Shown: positions 32,116 to 44,364, counted from the first letter of the stretch. The stretch: DNA of 64,000 bases from Thereva unica (GCA_949987705.1 OX465282.1:129600310-129664309); one strand, 5' to 3'. Numbers and translations are program-made. Notes: generated from the letters alone by a model not told the origin.

Positions 32116-33788
32116 TTCTCAGTCTTCTATTCCTATAGTCTGTACAGCAGCTGTTTAGTATATTTATCCTTACCATTAGAATTAAAAATATGCGTTCATA
32201 TAAATAGATAATTTTGATTTTGATTCATCAAAAAACTAGTACGTCGACTTATTACCATGACTCAATAAAATACTCTCCAGAATTATCTCCTACATCAAAA
32301 GAAGTAGTGCTATTAAAAACTGCATGATGTAAACGAATACTTTTTTTTACAAGGTTCACGCGTTTAAGACTTGCAATTCGTAAACGCCAGGCTATTTAAC
32401 TTATAAATTTACAATTAGGTCCAATGAAAGAAGCTTCTTAAAAATTCTATTCTTTCGTTTGAGAATATTTTCTTGTATACTCATAACTTTTATGATTTAA
32501 ATGAATTTATCTTATCATATTTCAAAATTTTTAAAAACATTTGTAATAAATTTGTAAAAACTTTATAATGAAGAAATTCAACCCAACTTATTTCGACAGT
32601 AATTTAGAAGTATACAGTTAGAAAAAATCAATACATCATCAAATGCCCAGATTAACAGACTTGTAACCTTACAACAGGTAAAAAAAGGTATAAAAACCTT
32701 AAAGTTCGCTAAATCAAAACCTTCGCTTTAAGAATTGCGTTTAAAAACCGTACCTTGATAATCCCCAATCATGTGATAATGGAGTCCTCTCCGGTTTCCA
32801 TGAAACTTCAACATAATCCAAAGCTAGAGAAGAAACCCACGACAGGTAAACAACTCCACAGAACCCTTATCTCTTACATTTGGCATCAGAGACGAAACTT
32901 AAGGAACTACACAGCAAGTGTGTTTGCCTCGGCCCTTAAATTTGAGATAGTCTTAAAGGATACTAAAGTGTTTCGATTGTTTCGGCAAACATTGAAAATT
33001 TATTTTTATTCGAAAAAGGATCCCTTTAAAACGAATTAATTTTGTATTGAAAATAAATGGTTTTTTTCCATTCCCGTTTGAAGGACAACAGAAGTGCACT
33101 TTACATTTTGGGATAGAAGAAGTTTCCCAGTGTGTATGCATAGTGGAATTGTATTTGTTCACTCCTTTGCGCTTCCGATTATCCTTAAACTTTCTAGAAA
33201 AAGGTATCCGGCATTATGATCTGGAAAATGATATTTAAATTTCAGGGGCAATAATAGGGGTCTCTATGTACAAGAGATGAAGATACAACCAAATTGTGAA
33301 TAACAGCCCCATGGCATCCGGTCGTCAAGATTCCGTTATGAAATATTACTCCTTTTTAGCACAAGAGGGTTCTTATCACATTATTGCAAATTGCATAGAG
33401 CGTTGGAAGGAACGGAGTTATTGATTTTAATTTTATTTTTGCAAAGCTGCCAACGTATTGATTTCTATTATTTTGTATAACGCACATAATGTAGATCCTT
33501 TCCCCGTAATTCATTCAAATAAAAAATTAAACGCAATTGATAACTTTTTTGAAAACATTTTTAACTGTTACGGGAGGGTAATAGTAAGCAGTTCACCCTA
33601 TAAAGGATGTTCCAATAAGAGCAGGGGAAGGGGGCTTAAACCTGTGCTAGTATTTGAACTCAAATATTTTTAATAAATATTATTGAAAATTGATTTTGAC
33701 ATTATAGTTCACATCTTTGTTTATTCGCGTGCGCCATCTAGACGCCATCTACGCGTTCGTTATTTGAACTTTTACTTACACACTTTAT
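32116..33788. other. no gene seen
   Basis: AT-rich non-coding DNA. The frame at 32755-33039 (94 aa) has no recognisable motif. Confidence 0.4.
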
Positions 33789-34243
33789 GGAACCTCTGTA
33801 GTCTAGCTGTAAGGCGCCTGACCACCATCCCAGAGGTCCCGGGGTCGAATCCCGACCAACCCCACAGTCCTTCGCCTTTCCACTTTCCCATCTACATAAC
33901 TTTCCTTCTTTCTTCTTCCCTCTTTACATTCCTAATTTCTCCTGTCATAGCCTTCCTTAGCCCTTCCCCGCTCCACCAAAGCGCATGTCATCTGTTGGTT
34001 GATGAGATTCAACTCGTTTAAGGAAGCATAGCAGACCAGCGAGTTGTTTCTCGATGCCTCAATGACAAAGTCGCGATAGTAATGGTTGGGAGTAGGTCGG
34101 CTAAAAAAAATATCGTGGGTAGGTTGTGACAGTTCCTGCCTTCCCGACTAGAGCTACTGTTCGACATTGCACTCTATACGAAGAAAATAGATTGTCCACA
34201 GTATAAAGGGCCTTCCTGAGACTAGTGTTTCACATAAAAAAAA
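33789..34243 (+). mobile_element. tRNA-derived SINE, copy 1
   Basis: The head holds tRNA-like internal promoter boxes: an A box in TAGTCTAGCTGTAAGGCGCC and a B box in a GGTCCCGGGGTCGAATCCC sequence. A CT-rich body, a conserved CGCATGTCAT...GTTGATGAGATTCAACTCG block and an A-rich tail after TTTCACAT follow. It matches copy 2 at 38364-38834 along the whole length. The B box has a mutation relative to copy 2, so it is older or inactive. Confidence 0.85.
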
Positions 34244-34750
34244 TTATATTCATTCATCTCGTTGAGCATTTCATCCATCAGCAAGTAGAGTTCTCACATT
34301 CGAAAAGCAAAGGTCGTCATCGTGATGTTCATCCGGTTCCGAGGCATTGTTTGCCGATTCGTAACAATGGTGGTTTTTATGAGAGAGGGTTGCTAACCCT
34401 CAGCCCAGCCGACTTACAACTCTGTTTTATGGCGCAGATAGCTCGCCATTTGCCCCTCACTCATTAGTTCCTTCCGAAGAAGTACCCCAGAAGCACCGCA
34501 GGGATGTGGGACTAGGACTTGCTAACAGATCTGCTAGGTGTTCCCCTGCAGTGACTCTTCTCGGGTTTTGATAGAAGTGACAAATCGGGTGCCACCACCT
34601 TCCGAGGTCTTTGTTAGCCGTTCGCCCCAAATTATCAATAAGTCGGCGAGTGCAATTGCAACATGGCTTCCAGTGGGCAGGGCATCTTGCTCGTATGAGT
34701 CTGCTGCGGTAGATATACTAAACCTTTTTTGGAAGAATAGCGTAGACTAG
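34244..34750. other. unassigned region between SINE and LINE fragment
   Basis: Moderately GC-rich. Frames at 34225-34467 and 34538-34750 carry no motif I recognise. It could be the eroded upstream part of the LINE that follows. Confidence 0.3.
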
Positions 34751-35135
34751 GTGACCCGCACGATCACCCTTAAAAACAATAAAGCCCCAGGAAAAAATAT
34801 CATAGCAATTGAGATGTGGAAATATGGGGGTCAAGAATTAAGGAACGGCTTTCACAAGCGTATAGAATCGATCTGGCGCCAGAAAAAGATCCCACTTGAA
34901 TGGACGGAAGGTGTGATATGCCCCCTGCATAAAAAAGGAGATCAGCTCGTATGTGAGAACTATAGGGGTATAGCCCTTCTCAACTCAGCGTATAAAATAC
35001 TGCCCAGTATACTGTAAAAAAACTTCTACCAATCGCAGAAGGCATAATAGAATAAACGTACTGTTTATAGACTTCAAGCAAGCATATGACAGGGTCAAGC
35101 GTGAGAAGTTGCTTATAGCTGTTAGACCAGTCATT
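34751..35135 (+). pseudogene. LINE reverse-transcriptase N-terminal fragment (RTE-like)
   Basis: The frame 34751-35017 encodes NNKAPGKNIIAIEMWKYGG, IPLEWTEGVICPLHKKGDQL and ENYRGIALLNSAYKIL, the start of a non-LTR RT domain. After a break, LFIDFKQAYDRVKREKLL (around 35060-35110) gives RT motif A in another frame. The element stops there, with no motif C. Confidence 0.78.
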
Positions 35136-37734
35136 AGAGATTTTTTCGTGTTATAAAATTGAATGTTCGCCCTATGTACCATTTTCAAAAGCATTTTTAC
35201 TATTGTTCTCCAAACTTATATTAAAATGTGAGATAGACAAATTGTAGCCCCTAGCCTATACTTTTAGAAACCGTTTTGGAAATTTCAATCGGGCCACTCT
35301 GCTAATATTGGCGCAATGTGCAAGATTAGGGTCTGTTTTGTTTATACTGCAATTATGCAGAAACTATACATGCGACAAATTTCATGTTTTGGCAGTTTAA
35401 AGTATATGTACCAGGGTATTATGTCCCAAAAAATCATACCCTAATATTGCAAAGTAACAGAGGTATGAGTTTTTGAAAAAAATGGCCTTTTTAAGGGGTT
35501 TTCTAGCTTTTCTCGGCGAAAAATTATCCGATCGAGGTCTAGAAACCCCCATTTTGTAGGGTTTTCAATTCTCTACAAATAACCTGTTGGGAGTAGTGCA
35601 AGCAGTTTGCTGTACAATTTTATAACAAAATCTGCCGTTTTTTTCGCTCTAATGACTGGCCTATGTGGAGTGCTTCCGATTTCCAAAATACCTAATCGAG
35701 CTACTACTTCGATTGTACGATGCAAAGTGAGAGTTGAACGGAACCTCTTAGAAAGTTTACATGACGGAGAGGCCTGAGGCAAGACGATGCGCTGTCATGC
35801 TTCCTTCTTAACTATAGTGCAAATGTCGTTTTTGGGAATCGACTTTTATCGATTGTTTATTTGTTGACGACAAGCAGTCAAATAGTGGTCGAAATATTTG
35901 CCGATTTTTAGTTAGTTAATGCTAAAATGAAAAAGTTCGTTTATCGACAATTGCAATAGGGACGTTATTATCAGCTTTTTAATTCAGCCAATTCACACCA
36001 CCATCTAGAGATTGTGATTACTTCATCCAACACCAGAATTTTAGCAGCTTCTCCGCGACGTTGCTCTGTTCCGTGCTAAAACAGCCCCCTGCTCCCTTAC
36101 CTGCTGAAATCACTACCGTCGAACTGAAAATTTTATCGAAGCCTGACATTTCTAAATAAATATAAAAACACAATTTTATTCAATTTAAACTTGCCTGGGC
36201 AAAATTGTACTGCACTGCTTATCTTTTAAAAAGAAATATTTTCGCAGGAAATATCTGCACTGTGTAAATTGCTGCAGGGATCCCGGCTCCCGGCGAACTG
36301 TAGCGGAGGCTCCCGGAGAATTCCATGGCCCATTGGGCCCTAAGGGTACAGAAATGAAATTTTTTTACATAAATTACAAACTTTAACTACATGGGGATCT
36401 GTCTTGCTGCATTATTACTTGGAAACTTTGCTCATTTTCTTTGTTTCGTACTTTGAGAAGGGTTAAAACAAGACAATCAGGGTAGCAATTTCCTCTCGAC
36501 TTTTCAGGATAATTTACGGCCTTGGAGGGATCGGTTTGTACCAACTAAAAGGAATACCCACTTTAATGCGATTTGTCCCAGACGGACTACACACCGAATA
36601 ATCTATTGCTTTAATATAAAAAAGGATACGTATTCATTGCCGCACTTTTTGTTGTTGTCTTAAAGTGTTTTTGATAGAAAATTTCCGCAGATTATCCAAA
36701 AGCCGGGCAGAAGTCTCCTTCCTTTCACTAAAATTCCTGGCTGCTTTTATTTTTTTCCTTCACCAACAAGGAGCAGGACTAGAATGATAAAAATAAAAAG
36801 GAAATCGTGAGCCACGTCCACGTAGAAAGGAACTTTCAGACTAAAAAATTTCGTTTTAACCAAATCAGAAGGGAATTTTAGAGAAACGTGGAACTTTCTT
36901 TTTCGTTTGCTATTCAGGGAATTCGTTGAATAGCAATGAAATGAAAGGGTTGTGAATGCTCTCGGTGCAAAGAAAAAGTCACTTTAAATGGCATTTTGTG
37001 TTCGTTTACAACTACCACTGAACTTCATGAAGCAAACGTCTGCGGTGACTTGAATTGAAACCAAATGAGCTTGAAAGTTCCTTTTTGGGAGGAAAGTTTT
37101 CCGGTTTTAAGATCGTGAATCTTTTGGGAATGGCAGAAATTTGTTTTCCGGCCTTTTTTTTCGTAGTTATTGTGTTGAGATTTTTATTTCTTTATTTTTA
37201 TTTTAGACCTTTTTCTATGTAAATTGCTTGTAGTGAATTACTTGCAAATTGTGAATGTAAATTCAAGATTGCAGCCGCATATTAACTGGCAAATTATTCC
37301 ACCAGGACTGGTCCCTAACCGAGATACAATCTGAGATAGTTTATAATTTATATAACCTGCTCTATTGTTTATATAATAGGCAAAACAATTAAAAGGTGGT
37401 CGAATATGGACGCCAGACTTCGCTAAGCGATTCTTAAATTGACTGTGTAAGTATGGTGGTAAAAAGCCATCCCTAAAAAATCTAAATGAGGCAACCTGCG
37501 GAACAATGTCAATGTTTCAAAACTCAACGCAACACGTCTTCAAACACTTTAAGAGTACCTGATAGTATAATCAGAGTTAAACTGCCCCGATAATGAAATT
37601 TAGACATGACCAATTTGGCAACCCAAACGTTTAGGTATCTATCCAAGACTTCGTAAAGCAGAGGTCTGGCTTGTTTCCTCTGCAATCTGGTGTTGGAGAA
37701 AGTGTTCCATGATTTAAGTGTGGCATCAAGAAAC
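35136..37734. other. no gene seen
   Basis: Non-coding DNA without supported features. The frame 35782..35573 (minus, 69 aa) has no recognisable motif. Confidence 0.4.
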
Positions 37735-38030
37735 ACAAGGCTCCAAATACTGGCTTATGTAGACAACATGATCATTATTAAAAGAATATCAAGCCTTATG
37801 CAGAACGCTTTCAAACAGATTGAGCGAGTGGGACGAAGTTGGAACTGCATATATCAATGAAAGCTAAACTGAATACATTATAGTCCGTCTGGAAGAAGAT
37901 CTAACACCTTTACAATCACGGAGGAATATTTTGGAGTTGTGAAGTTCTTCACATACCTTACGTCAACGCGCATCGCTGCTTTATACCAAAAAAGCCTATT
38001 ATCTCTTAAAGCTCTTCAAATCAAAGCATC
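37735..38030 (+). pseudogene. very decayed LINE reverse-transcriptase remnant
   Basis: Translation in one frame gives LAYVDNMIIIKRISSLMQNA (resembling the YADD block with ADD changed to VDN), later FGVVKFFTYLTSTRIAALYQ (resembling the FKYLGS block). Several stops intervene. The spacing suits a non-LTR RT C-terminal part. Confidence 0.5.
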
Positions 38031-38363
38031 CAACCATAAGTACTGATGTACAGTGCCGGCGGATCGTGTTAGGCCCTGGTGGGTAGTGAGACAAACACAC
38101 CTCCTCCTCCGAAACTGTTATTTGGTACCAACCTTCCTAAAAAGGAAAGAAGGTGAGCCTCTTAATTGTGAATTGGAAGATGGGCCGATGGTATAAAGAA
38201 CAACATGTGGTGTCCTAGGACCTCCCCGGTGGATCACAATGTATCATGATGAATTGAGGCTACGCCTACATAAGTTATGCGCGAACGAGTTATGCGCGAA
38301 CGAAGCTATATGAGGTAGCATGGCCTGAAACACTGGTCTGTCGTTTGCTGAACACCAAGCTGG

Positions 38364-38834
38364 GGGGCCTCGGTAGTCTAGGGGTAAGGCGCCTGACTAC
38401 TATCCCCAGAGGTCCCGGGTTCGATTCCCGGCGGTGCCACGGTCCTAGCCTTTCCCAATTTCCCGCCTACATAACTTTCCTTCTTTCTTCTTCCTTCTTT
38501 GCATTCCTGATTCCTCCTGTCATAGCCTTACTAGTTCTCTTCCCCGCTCCACCAAGCGCATGTCATCGGTTGGTTGATGAGATTCAACTCGTTTCAGGAG
38601 GCATAACACTCCAGCGAGTTGTTCTCGATGCCCCGATGTCAGAGTCGCGAAATGGTTGGGAGTAGGTGAAATAAAAATACCGCAGCTAAGGTTGTGACAG
38701 TTCTTTCCTTCACTTCTCTCTCTATCTTCCGACTAGAGCTGCTGTTCGACATTTCAAAAATAAATACATGGTCGACAGTACAAAGGGGCCTTCCCTAAGT
38801 CTCTAGTGTGTCACATAAAAAAAAAAAAAAAAAA
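38364..38834 (+). mobile_element. tRNA-derived SINE, copy 2
   Basis: The best-preserved copy. It has an A box (TAGTCTAGGGGTAAGGCGCC), an intact B box (GGTTCGATTCC within GGTCCCGGGTTCGATTCCCG), the shared body, and a 3' tail of about 18 A after GTGTCACAT. It is about 471 bp, long for a SINE. RNA polymerase III would start at the tRNA-like head. It is not a tRNA gene, because the acceptor stem does not close and the body continues directly. Confidence 0.9.
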
Positions 38835-38869
38835 GACGGGAAGTGCCATGGCTTCTCGATGGCACAGTA

Positions 38870-39853
38870 GACATGAATATGTCTTATCCCTGGGGTCTAT
38901 TTGTTTCTTGTTCTTATTGGAAATCACCTTCTTGTTCTTATTGGAAAGAACCCCTGGAGGAGGTCGAAAGGAATGCACACAACAATAATCTGGCTCGCTT
39001 CAATACATACCCTTCAACCACCTTATCCTTTTCCACAATGTAACAGAATACAAACACACGAAACGAAATCGTTCAAAATAAAAAAATTGTGCTTTTGCAA
39101 AACTTCTAAACGCACCGCGGCCGCACCACACTCAATCCGCAAACTGCGTAGTAAGAAAATTCCCTGATATCGATTCTGATTCCGCCCCGCTTCGAAAACA
39201 CAAAAATATCGCGCGACGGACGACTCAAGCACACCTTTTCTAATGGGGCCCATCCACAGGCCAACTAGTTGTCCTAACTGAGTTGTGTTGTCACTGAATC
39301 GCATCATGTGTGGGGCAGTTGGCAAACTGATTTGACAGTTGGGGTTTCAGTTGGGATAAATCAAAATCTTTTAATTTTATGGGGGCGGGGCCTAGAGTTT
39401 GGGCAACTAGTTGCACTGTGTGTATTGCAGTTTGGCAAACTACTTGGATGAATTAAGCCTGAATTCGAAGAATATATTTTTTTGCAAGTTTATTTTGCAT
39501 TATTTTTAATTTAAATTATGAAAGTTCACATAATATTAAATTATTTTCATAGTTTATACTTTTAGAATTTAATTTATATTTTGAAAAATATAAATATTCA
39601 TATTAATAATTAAAAACAATTATAATTAATCAAAACGACAAATATTCATGTCAAAAGAAATGTCTCGAAAATTTTCTAACCTTAAGAAAGCTTTCGATAA
39701 TATTTTCACCTAAAAGTATGCAGAATTAAAATTAATTTAATTTGCTTCTAAAATTTATCCTAAAAGTATGCCAAACAGTAATTAGTCATGGTAACGATTT
39801 TCGTCTCCGCACATTTTTTCAAATAGACCCCAGGGATAAGACATATTCATGTC
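38870..39853. repeat. 34-bp perfect inverted repeat about 1 kb apart
   Basis: GACATGAATATGTCTTATCC and the next 14 bases at 38870-38903 recur exactly as the reverse complement at 39820-39853. The enclosed DNA has a 27-bp tandem duplication (TTCTTGTTCTTATTGGAAA, near 38904-38950) and AACTAGTTG/GGCAAACT words repeated at 39265-39440. No target duplication or transposase is visible. It may be a DNA element or two opposed fragments of one repeat. Confidence 0.6.
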
Positions 39854-39958
39854 AAAAAAAAAAAAAAAGCTGTAACTGCACTAATCAGCCACCTGGGAAA
39901 ACAAGTATCCGTAAGAATCAAGGTATGGGAACAGATCATTCAGTCACAGCTAGCATTA

Positions 39959-41093
39959 GGCTGGTCGTCCACAAGAAGCGTATTCGAGCGGCTCTGCGCT
40001 TCGGCGACATGAGCGGTTACAAGCGGCTACAAGCGGCTTTGAGATACGCGGCTACACGCTACAGAGGTCGTCCACTGCAAGCTTTTCATGCTGCTCAGTT
40101 CGAAGTGTATTTGACATAATAATTTTTATTTCAGGAGAGATATTTGATAATTATAGGGAGTGTAATTATCGTAGGGTAGAACCTTGTGTCAAGAATTAAA
40201 TTGTGGCTTCTGATGGTGCCTACCTACAGTAAAAATTTCATGAAAAAATAATGGTAACTTTTCGAGTAAATCTCAAAATTGAAAAACACATGTTTCACGA
40301 AAAAAGGTTGAACAAGGTCCACAGTGGTCCTAGAATTTTTTTATAGGCCTAATTTATTCGCAAGGAGTTGCTCCACAACTCCATTTTCATGAAATGTATG
40401 ATAGGTTTGATTTAACAACTTAAAAACTCGTTTGAAAACCGAAACTCGAAAAGTTACCATTATTTTTTCATGAAATTTTTACTGTAGGCAGATACAATTT
40501 AATCCTTGACACTAGGTTCTACGATAATTACACTCCCTATAATTGAATGTCAAAAAAATGTTGATTTTTAACGGTTTTTGAATTTTTCTGCAAAAAGTTG
40601 TTGACCGATTTCAATGGTGCAAAACTCATATTTTTCGTCTTTTTAAGCACTATTATGGAGTATTTTTTGTTTTCCAAAACAACAATTTTTTCGCACCTAA
40701 AAATTGAAAAAACCTGTTTTCGCTACTATTATTAACTTTTTTCCACCTGTTCCCCTCGACCAATTTATCCAAAACACATTCATTGAATTCCTACGATTTT
40801 TCTCTTAATTATAGCGTCAAGAAATCGCAGGGTAGATTTATTTTATTTTAAATATAGAAAGCTTTGGAGAAAATTATTTCCTGATTCGAGCGGCTACGCG
40901 CGACCGATCCAAAATAATTTGGATTCGCGCGGCACGCTCGAATACGCCTATAGCCGCCCGCTCGAAGCCGCTTGCAGTGGACGATGTTTGTATAAACTTC
41001 TATGTGTTGGATCTGTCGCGCATAGCCGCGCGTAGCCGCTCATGTAGCCGAAGCGCGTAGCCGCTCGAATACGCTTATAGTGGACGACCAGCC
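39959..41093. mobile_element. PIF/Harbinger-like non-autonomous element with TTA duplication
   Basis: The ends read GGCTGGTCGTCCAC at 39959 and, reverse complemented, the same 14 bases at 41093. The inverted repeats extend about 75 bp through GCGTATTCGAGCGGCT and repeated AGCGGCT(A) words. TTA occurs on both sides (39956-39958 and 41094-41096), as expected for PIF/Harbinger. Removing the element and one TTA restores the LINE frame. It has no transposase. A second inverted repeat is nested inside (40149-40544). Confidence 0.82.
40149..40544. repeat. inner inverted repeat inside the Harbinger-like element
   Basis: The segment 40149-40267 (AATTATAGGGAGTGTAATTA and on) is mirrored at 40444-40544. 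The left arm has about 12 extra bases near 40208. It may be a separate MITE inserted in the Harbinger-like element. Confidence 0.65.
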
Positions 41094-41390
41094 TTAAGCG
41101 ACCTGGGAGTGATGATCGACCACGGCATGGCAGATAAAGCTTCCACTATTTTCGGGAATGCTGCCCAGTGTAGGGCCCACACCAATCCGTCCTCCTTTAG
41201 GCGAGGGGGGTAAACTTAGGCGAGGGGGTAAACTTAGTCTAGCTAAGGCGAGGGGGTAAACTTAGTCTAGCTTTCCGCAGTGCACGCAGCAGCAAGAAAG
41301 AGGGCTTACAGCAGAAAATGGAGGGCCGCATACAAACTAAAGTTGGAAACAGATACGTGCTTGCGTACAGTGTATGCGGCGAATTTTCGC

Positions 41391-42023
41391 TGACAGACAG
41401 TTGTGCACTTTTTTGTCTAGTCTTTTAAAAATAACCAAAAAATCTAAGTCACGAGTGCATGTGGCTGTTATATGTATGTGCTATGGTGAAAGTGGCAATG
41501 AGGAAAAGTTCGAAGTAGACCAACTTTTGCCTGGCGTTCGTTTTGTTTATATAACTATATGAAAGTTTGCATTTGAATGTAAGCACTTCTATTACATCAA
41601 TCACCGCACGCACCAACGTATGCATGTTTCTGTCTCCAACTTAAGCGTCCTTCGTGGAGAAATCCACACCCTAATAATTCAAGTGCACCTGAAAAACGTT
41701 GGAAGGCCATCTCAGTCGCTGGTGGCAAAGGAATATGGACGAAAGGTCGCGCACAAGATAAGCTTTACATACGAAAACCAATTATACTATACATATATGA
41801 GATATCAAGGCTTTATAACTGTACAGCCTAAGCATTTTAAACCCCACCAGACTAGCATTTAAAAAGGGGATTACCGCAGCAGCATGACGAAAGAGGGATT
41901 TCCCCGTAGGTTCCTCATGAGAACCCCATGGGCCTGTCGATGCTAAAGCGATGTATGGGCCTTATTAGTTTTTCATAATGGCCCTCGTAGACAAACCTTA
42001 TTTCAAATTAAATGATCTGCCTT
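41391..42023. other. no gene seen
   Basis: Frames of 62 and 80 aa (41374-41562, 41620-41862) have no recognisable motif. Confidence 0.35.
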
Positions 42024-42031
42024 ACGTATTC

Positions 42032-42225
42032 CATGGTACAATTATACAAGGTAGGCTCATAAGGAAAAGCTCTGGCTTCGTGACGTCACTCAGATCTCAG
42101 TTCATAAGGGAAAAAAGCTTTCCCCTGACGTCACTCAAATCTTTTCTCTAACAAATTGCGTTTAAGCTTTTCAAGATGGAAACAGAGCTTTTCCTTATGA
42201 GCCGCCCTTGTATTATTGTACCATG
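42032..42225. mobile_element. 194-bp MITE with 8-bp target duplication
   Basis: The inverted ends of about 43 bp (CATGGTACAATTATACAAGG on the left) differ at only about four positions and continue into GGCTCATAAGGAAAAGCTCT. ACGTATTC flanks both sides (42024-42031 and 42226-42233). An 8-bp duplication fits hAT or P superfamilies. There is no coding capacity. Confidence 0.85.
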
Positions 42226-42675
42226 ACGTATTCGGAAAGCTTTATGAAAAGCTTTAAAGAAATACCCTGATATTCACCGGTCGAGCTGCGTGAGTACGAG
42301 CAAATTGGCGAACTGACTTTAAAATAGCCTCAGTTCACATACAATTTCCACATATTCAACTGAAGATAAACAAACCTCAGTTCACCTAACTGGTCTCGAA
42401 CTGAAGTTGAATGTAAAAGCTCACGTAATGAGAGCAATAACATTCCACTATTCTAGTGGGCTTTTGCATTCCTGACTTCTGGCGAAAAAACAACAACAAT
42501 TTCAAGCACAAATTGAACATGAACTGCGCTTTAGTCGGTGAAGCCACTTATTTGGGTTGAACAAGATATTATTGAAGTGAGGTCGGAGTGAAGCCGGGGC
42601 ACTAAGCTTTAGTTTAACTCATACAAAGCTTTAGTTTTTGTTGTTGCATTGCTTCCTATTTCTGATAATCATGTT

Positions 42676-42795
42676 GATGACCGTGAAAGGTATCATTTCC
42701 AACACTCAATAGACCGGTTCTGATTCGATTACAGAGGTTAAGCAGCAATGGCCGTAATTAGAACTCAGTTGGGAGACCGTATTGGTAAAACGACA
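42676..42795 (+). pseudogene. 5S rRNA-like pseudogene or 5S-derived SINE head
   Basis: CCGGTTCTGATTCGATTACA then GAGGTTAAGCAGCAATGG, TTAGAACTCAGTTGGGAGACCG and GGTAAAACGACAC follow insect 5S rRNA collinearly over about 120 bp. The box A-like GGTTAAGCAGC and the GGGAGACCG C-box region are retained. Many substitutions elsewhere rule out a functional ribosomal RNA gene. No SINE body or A tail was recognised downstream, so it may simply be a retroposed or ectopic 5S copy. Confidence 0.6.
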
Positions 42796-44364
42796 CTCGC
42801 GTTTCAAAATATAAAGTTTTCTGCACCGGCGTTGTTAATACTCTCATATCCACGTCGAAGGAGGAGCAATGATTTTTTCTCATCTTAAGCTGCTAAACTG
42901 ATTTCAAAAACATGTTTTCCTATAATAAAATTGTGTTGTTTTTTGAACTAACTTGAAAGCTTCTACTATACTAAATAATTAACGATCCTCTTCTGAAAAA
43001 CTCTTCCTTTCATATCCAACCACAAAACTCCAAATTAATAAATCACAAGCCACTAGAAAAAGAAAACCAAACTCCCAAAATCTGATGTTTACAAAATTAA
43101 AATTTCTTGTTAAGGATGAATTTCAATTAACATTTGATGAACAACGCTAAACAGGATTAAAATTATAAACTTTATTGCCAGTGATGATTGATGAAGTTGA
43201 ATATCCTGAGAATTAATTCAGTGAAATTAAAATAACTCCAACAAGAAAATAATTTATAACTGCCGACATTTTGTGGAAAATTATTAGTATAAAGTCGGGG
43301 GATGTAAGCCGGATTACCACATCTTAGCCCCTTTTATTACATAAAAACTCATCTTCTCGCCTCCTGACAAAGGAAATTAAGGACCTAATCTGTGGGGTTA
43401 CTTAATCTTTCCATATTGTAGCAGCACAGTGAGAAAATTGTACACAACATTTGCCTGGTGATCCCGCAAATTACACAAGCCCATAAATTTCAATCTCTAT
43501 GGCCATCTTGAGTTGTCTTCTTGATAATTTTTGGGGTCGACAACTATTTCTGTGGCTTTTGGTAATTTATTAAGCCTCGCAGACACCAACTAAAATGTGA
43601 AGGACCCTCGGCCATTGGTATCCTGTAGTTGTGGTAAAAGCGATTGAGAACGAACAAAAACTTTCACAAGAAATAATTGCTCTGGTCATTTTAGGATATG
43701 TAGTCTGGAGGATCCTTAAGAAAGGACCATTTAGTGGTAGTTAATTTAGTTGAATGGCTTCTTCAGGACGTGTAGGTTTACACGCCTCATTAAGTCACTT
43801 GTAGCGGGCAATTATCTGAAAATATTTTTCGAAGCTATTTCGTCCTGCAAATAACATATCGGTTGTTAATGGCAATTGGCTTCGGTTTTAATTGTTTCTC
43901 TTTTCATTTAGCTCAAGTATAACTTTGGTAGTTGGTAAAAGTCTTAATCCTAATTATCTATTTTCAAGGCTTCATTTTCTGTTAATTAAATGAGATTACG
44001 TGAAGTCAGTAAACACTCCCAGAAAGGATATATGCGCCATTGACTTCGAAACGTGGTAATCCAAAATATTGTTGGCAAAGGAATGTGTTGGGCCGAAATC
44101 ATTATTTCTCAGGGATTCAAGCTTTGTTTATATCGTGTATGAAGAATGTGATGCCTACAAAATTTAGTGTTAAGCAATCGCTGCGACCACTGTAAAAGGA
44201 CGATATAAGGCATGTAACAAACAATTGCTATAGCTATATAGAATATATTCATGTCAGCCGACGTTAATCTACAATTAAACAATTTTTCTATCACAATCTC
44301 CTAGATACTACTCGATAACGCAAGACAAGCACAAGGCAGACCCTACCCTCATAATCGACCACTT
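42796..44364. other. no gene seen
   Basis: AT-rich non-coding DNA with no supported feature. Confidence 0.4.

Larger units (their letters stand above)
39880..41390 (+). pseudogene. LINE fragment (R1/I-like C-terminal region) split by an insertion
   Basis: The frame before 39958 reads SVRIKVWEQIIQSQLA and the frame after 41096 reads SDLGVMIDHGMADKAS. Together these correspond to the YLGVMID block that follows the RT domain in R1/I-type LINEs. Later, RKWRAAYKLKLETDTCLRTV (about 41300-41370) fits the downstream helical region. A GGCGAGGGGGTAAACTTAG triplication (41200-41270) disrupts the frame. The interruption is the Harbinger-like element. Confidence 0.65.

Noticed and set aside
38371..38442. 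Possible tRNA gene
   Set aside because: A and B boxes are present, but the acceptor stem does not close and the sequence continues as a SINE body found in other copies.
39742..40119. 125-aa open frame on the plus strand
   Set aside because: It is stitched from a LINE remnant and the terminal repeat of the Harbinger-like element.
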